Shown: piece after piece, positions 60,261-64,000 of the stretch | Numbering within the stretch: position 1 is the stretch's first letter | Layout: the number at the start of each line of letters is the position of its first letter | DNA from: Eleginops maclovinus | Taxonomy: Eukaryota > Chordata > Actinopteri > Perciformes > Eleginopidae | Assembly: GCF_036324505.1 (NCBI RefSeq) | Contig: NC_086370.1 | Coordinates: 13,006,512 to 13,070,511 of the forward strand | Reading direction: 5' to 3' | Length of the DNA stretch: 64,000 nt | The notes under the pieces: generated by a model | Told to the model about the DNA's origin: nothing | Databases searched by the model: none | What the model saw: only the letters and a program-made list of their open reading frames with translations | Translations under genes and position numbers: made by a program

Positions 60261-63200
60261 TTACATGCTTTTAAGCTCTGCACTTTTGGTGGCAATTTCA
60301 TCCCCCAGAACCTTAAGCTGGGAGAGCTTGTCTTTGGCAGCCCTCCTCAGAGCATTTGATTTTGAAATCAGATGTGCCATTTTGCTCCCAGCCTTGCCCT
60401 CTGCTTGCTCTGCCAACTCATCTGCCTCTTTGCCCAGGCTCTCAGTAACTTTATGTAGACTGTCCCTCTTGACTTTCAGGTCTTGTAACTGCTCCTCCGC
60501 GTGTGCCCTTTTCTTCCCTTGTGTCTCTGTCTCCTTCTTCTTCCTCTGTTCGTCCAAATGCACACGGTACCGTGACCTGGCAGCCATGACAGATTTCATT
60601 AGGTCAGGTGTAAGTGGAACCTTGGTAACGCCCCCATGTATTGCAACGTAGTCGTAAACAAGCCTGTGTGCGACCAATGTTTCTTCTTGCATATTCTCCG
60701 TCTCGATCTCTTTGTTCACTGAGAAGCCTCTCTCTACAGACGCCTGACCATGAGAAAGCAGTAAAAGGGTCTTGCAAAACGCCCAAAGATCTGGGTATGC
60801 CTTGCCGATGAAGCCATGAAGGAAGACATCTAGCCTCTTTTGCATTGGCTTGAAGGAGATGAAATCTTCATGCCTGCACTCCACAGACAACGCAGCATCG
60901 AACTGTTGGAGAATGGTGTCCCCTGAGACAAAAACATGTAAAAATAAATGTACTTATGGCTTCCATTTAGTCATCACCATTGTGGCTTTCCTTACAGCTC
61001 TGTGGGGGTACAGTCTTTAAACCACACAAAACGGGTGCATGGAAATGATTTGCTGGAGTAACCTAACTTAAGAGATCTACACTCAAATATATTGTGATCA
61101 TATTTTGACATACAATAAATACTGATCAGTTGCTAAATGCAGATGCTAAATATAATATACAAGATTATCTGAAAGTGGCACGCATAATTTTCCTCAGCCC
61201 TTTCTAGAACTCCTAGTACCAGCACAAACTCCTCCTGCCAGCTGCCTGTTGAGCAGAAATGTCTGCACAAGTCCCTTCATCTTTGCCTTGCAGCCGTCTG
61301 GATCACTGCTCATCACTGTGGGGTCTAGACAATCCATCTGCCTAACGGTACTGTACTTAAGAGGACTCTTCTCCTGTACTTTCTTCACCATGCTTGAGAG
61401 TCCTTGCATGCAGTCCCTTTTAAATTCAAGAATCCTGAGGTCTGAACTTTTGCTGTCCTGTACAGAGAAATGCGAAAGGAATGTAAGCAAAAATGCTGTA
61501 CACATGGGCTTCCCCCTGATAATCTTTGACTTTAAGCTATTAGTACCTTGAGGGCCTCCTCAGCACCCAAGCCAATATCAACACAGTGCACCGGCATCAA
61601 GATATTCTTGTCACCTATGTCCAGTTTGGTAAGCTGGGCTGTGGTGATGTCCTGCAGAACCTCTCGTTTCACGAAACGACGCATCAGACTCTGTTGGACG
61701 ATAACAAAAGAAACATTTCAATTACATAATTACTTTGCAAAATACTGTGTACCATTTTGACTGTTGTAGATTTGCTGTGAATGTGTCTTTGTTCACAACT
61801 GTATTTGTTTAATTACAGGCCTACATAATGCTTTACTTTTGAGCTGGCGGTGTAATGGGGTGGGTGGGTGGGCTGGCATCATAACCACACCAAAACTCTC
61901 AAAATCAATATAATGCAATCATAAAATCCATACATCCATTTCATGACAGTTTCCTAAATAATGTTCTGCTCATTAGAAAAGGCATTACCTTGATCAACTC
62001 TGCCAGATCTTTGCCTAGGTAAGGCATCACCGGCTCCTCAGTCTGGTACTTCCTTAAAAACGGATCAAATAGCTGGGCGATGCTCCTGAAAAACTGCAGC
62101 TTAGGTAGAGTCAGGGGATCTTTCTGGGCTTCTTCGATTACAGCAAAGCTTCCAGTGCCAGGATTTGGAAGCTCCTTTCTCCTCACAGCATTGGTGTACA
62201 CCAGCATAGATGACCAGATATCCAACGCTCGTATCACGACAGGCAGGTTTTCCAGCCATTGGTGCCCACACCATGCCAACGGGAAGCGGGTAGACCTGGT
62301 GGTCTTCTCGTAGTCCTCTCGTCTTGCGGGAACATTATGCAACAATGTGTGCAAGGCCCTGAGGATCTTGTCCACCTGCCACGATGAGAAGCCTGTTTTA
62401 AAGGCATTGTGTACGGTGTGTAACCCGCAGCTACCAACAGATATGAGCTGAGAACCAGCGTACAGGTCAGCATATTCCGCCTGGAACAGCTCAAAGAACT
62501 TAAAATTTACATTTGGACCATCCATTGAGATCGAAATCAGCTTGCTGAGGTCCAGGTGGCCCGCACATTCCTAAGGGAAGGAAACAAATCAACCAGTCAA
62601 TTAAATTAGCATATATTTAAACAACAAAATCACACACACAGGCAATAGTTATGTGCAGCTAGCATACAAATAAGTAATGGGAGCAGAATGTAAAGGTTGG
62701 GCAATGAAAAGGAGGCATGTACAAATTATGATTAAGAGAAGGCAATTTAATACACAGATGTCCTCATTCATTCTCTCACACAGCAATTGCAGAGCACTAC
62801 TTCAGAAAATGAATAAACCAAATCTCCCAATGATCAAAATATTTTCACTAAGAAACGTTTGGACATGGTGACAGAGACAACTGTATATGCGGATCAGACG
62901 CGCAGCCACACACCTTCCGATTTTAAATGGAGCCCCTTTTCATAACAGGAGATGAAATCGTTCGTCGGTCTTTGCATTACGTTTGGGATCATAAAACTAC
63001 CGCAACACGGAAGTTGTATGATCCCTGCCGTACTGCAGAGACCGACGAATAACATACATCCCCAACAATGACAAATCAACTATGCTGCGTTACGCAGCAA
63101 CCGACATCTGGGGCCATGTTGTTGTTATGCAACAACCGGTGCTGGGGGCAATGTTGCGTTACGATAAACCCGGTGTGACAGCTGGCTACCCCGTAACAAG

Positions 63201-63988
63201 ATGTTACTCCAGATGTAAGAAACGCAGCGATTGGCCAAAAGTACTTCTATTAATTTTAATCAAGAGTGACATTTTTACGACCAATCAGTGGATAAAAATA
63301 ATACAAAAAAAGCACTTACTTTGATCTCCTTCAGCAAGTCGTTTGCTGTGGCATGGCCCATAAATTGTGAGCCCAGGTACCGGGACTGTACCTGGCCGTC
63401 ATCCCAGTACCTTACGTGAAGGTCCAGTTGCTTCCTCTTTGTTGCGTGGTTAAGACTTTCGTCAAACATAATGACGAAGGGCCCGGTCACCTTTGAGATA
63501 AGCTCTTTTTTGACGAACTCTGCCACTCCAAATCGGAGTATGTACGACGTCTTGTCTCTCCCGCATTGGAATGTTTTGGCAACTGTGGAGTCGGGGAACA
63601 TCGCTTGGAAAAGCTCTCCGATGCCGTCATTGGATCTGCATGACTGGTGTTTAGCCACTGTGTTAAGCGCCCACAGAACTTCTGCCTTCATTGTATCAGT
63701 GGAGCCCAATAGATCACGAATATTACCCATATTATTTATTGACGACGTGCTGCTTGCTACTGAACAGAACTGGGCAATTCCATGGGAATTGCGTGCTGCA
63801 TTTGCCGACTCCTGGTGTTTGCTGGATTTTGTGTGAGACTCCAGTGCCTTGATGCCCAGGGTCCCGAGTTTAAGAGTTCTTTTGCAAAACGTGCAGTATG
63901 CCTCACTGTCATCAGCGGGAACGCGTTTCAGCCAGTCTGCAAATTGCCCTATTGAGAGCCAATTGTCGTTGAATTTACATTTACCCAT
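60261..63988 (-). CDS. hAT-like transposase, five exons, unbroken
   Basis: Minus-strand exons 63988-63320, 62570-61989, 61690-61547, 61457-61220 and 60922-60261 have canonical GT-AG borders and join in phase to about 764 aa without a stop. Residues about 30-58 form a BED/C2H2-like finger (Cys32, Cys35, His52, His58). VIMFDESLNH near the end of exon 1 and ISMDGPNVN in exon 2 look like the first two acidic catalytic positions. VGSCGLHTVHNAF resembles the hAT Cys-His motif. In the last exon, LLLLSHGQASVERGFSVNKEI is the hAT C-terminal dimerisation signature, and a long charged coiled coil (about the last 100 residues) follows. The start follows the in-frame MGKCKFNDNW. An intact frame suggests a recently active or host-retained gene. 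Similar multi-exon proteins are annotated as uncharacterised in fish, from memory. Confidence 0.82.
62940..63170. repeat. Cluster of inverted repeats in transposase intron 1
   Basis: A long imperfect palindrome pairs CGTCGGTCTTTGCA near 62960 with TGCAGAGACCGACG near 63048, and GGGATCATAAAACT near 62987 with AGTTGTATGATCCC near 63023. Short hairpins follow: GCTGCG-TTA-CGCAGC near 63085 and GTTGTTG-TTATG-CAACAAC near 63120, then a related GTTGCGTTACG near 63155. Confidence 0.75.
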
Positions 63989-64000
63989 CCTTTTTTTTTA

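Larger units (their letters stand above)
60087..64000 (-). mobile_element. hAT-like transposon, one end outside window
   Basis: The left end at 60087 reads CAGGGTGTCTGCAGGTTT and sits exactly at the break in the Tc1 copy. A five-exon transposase gene runs on the minus strand from 63988 to 60261. The first roughly 170 bp inside the terminus are repetitive (TTAGACTTTTTTAGACC-like words). The other terminus and target duplication are beyond 64000. If this is a hAT, the 8 bp before the left end (ATGAATGG, 60079-60086) should be repeated after the right end. Confidence 0.85.

Overview
The window looks like nuclear chromosomal DNA from a teleost fish. It contains spliced, intron-rich vertebrate orthologues with GT-AG junctions, long (CA)n microsatellites, fish-type Tc1/mariner and hAT DNA transposons, and tRNA-derived SINEs. 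I reconstructed exon structures by eye from splice signals, reading-frame phase and remembered similarity to human proteins. No database search was run, and the species cannot be named from this.

Layout. Block A (1-20.4 kb) is fbxo9 (minus, 3' end outside the window), cilk1/ick (plus), an alpha-class glutathione S-transferase (plus) and tmem14a (minus). The human orthologues of this set lie together on 6p12. Block B (21.2-64 kb) is agpat5 (minus), then mcph1 (minus, 5' end outside the window) with the whole angpt2 gene (plus) inside one roughly 19.5 kb mcph1 intron. The human orthologues of this set lie together on 8p23.1, where ANGPT2 is also nested antisense in MCPH1. The junction between the two blocks lies at about 20.4-21.2 kb.

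Five genes appear complete with every exon phase closing: cilk1 (642 aa), gsta (223 aa), tmem14a (102 aa), agpat5 (365 aa) and angpt2 (496 aa). fbxo9 and mcph1 are partial because the window cuts them. The genes do not form one pathway. Their products are an SCF ubiquitin-ligase adaptor, a ciliary kinase, a detoxification enzyme, a small membrane protein, a lysophospholipid acyltransferase, a BRCT genome-maintenance protein and a secreted Tie2 ligand.

Mobile DNA is concentrated in block B. A complete but frameshifted Tc1 element (33.5-35.1 kb) lies between agpat5 and mcph1. A decayed hAT-Charlie-like element (47.9-50.6 kb) with a perfect 8-bp target duplication lies in an angpt2 intron. A second Tc1 copy (59.1-60.1 kb) is interrupted by another hAT-like element that runs to the window edge. 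That last element encodes an apparently unbroken five-exon transposase and carries a cluster of hairpins in its first intron; it is the most unusual object in the window. A 46-bp minisatellite split by a SINE, two very long CA repeats and some unidentified membrane-protein-like reading frames at 56.3-57.8 kb also merit a second look.
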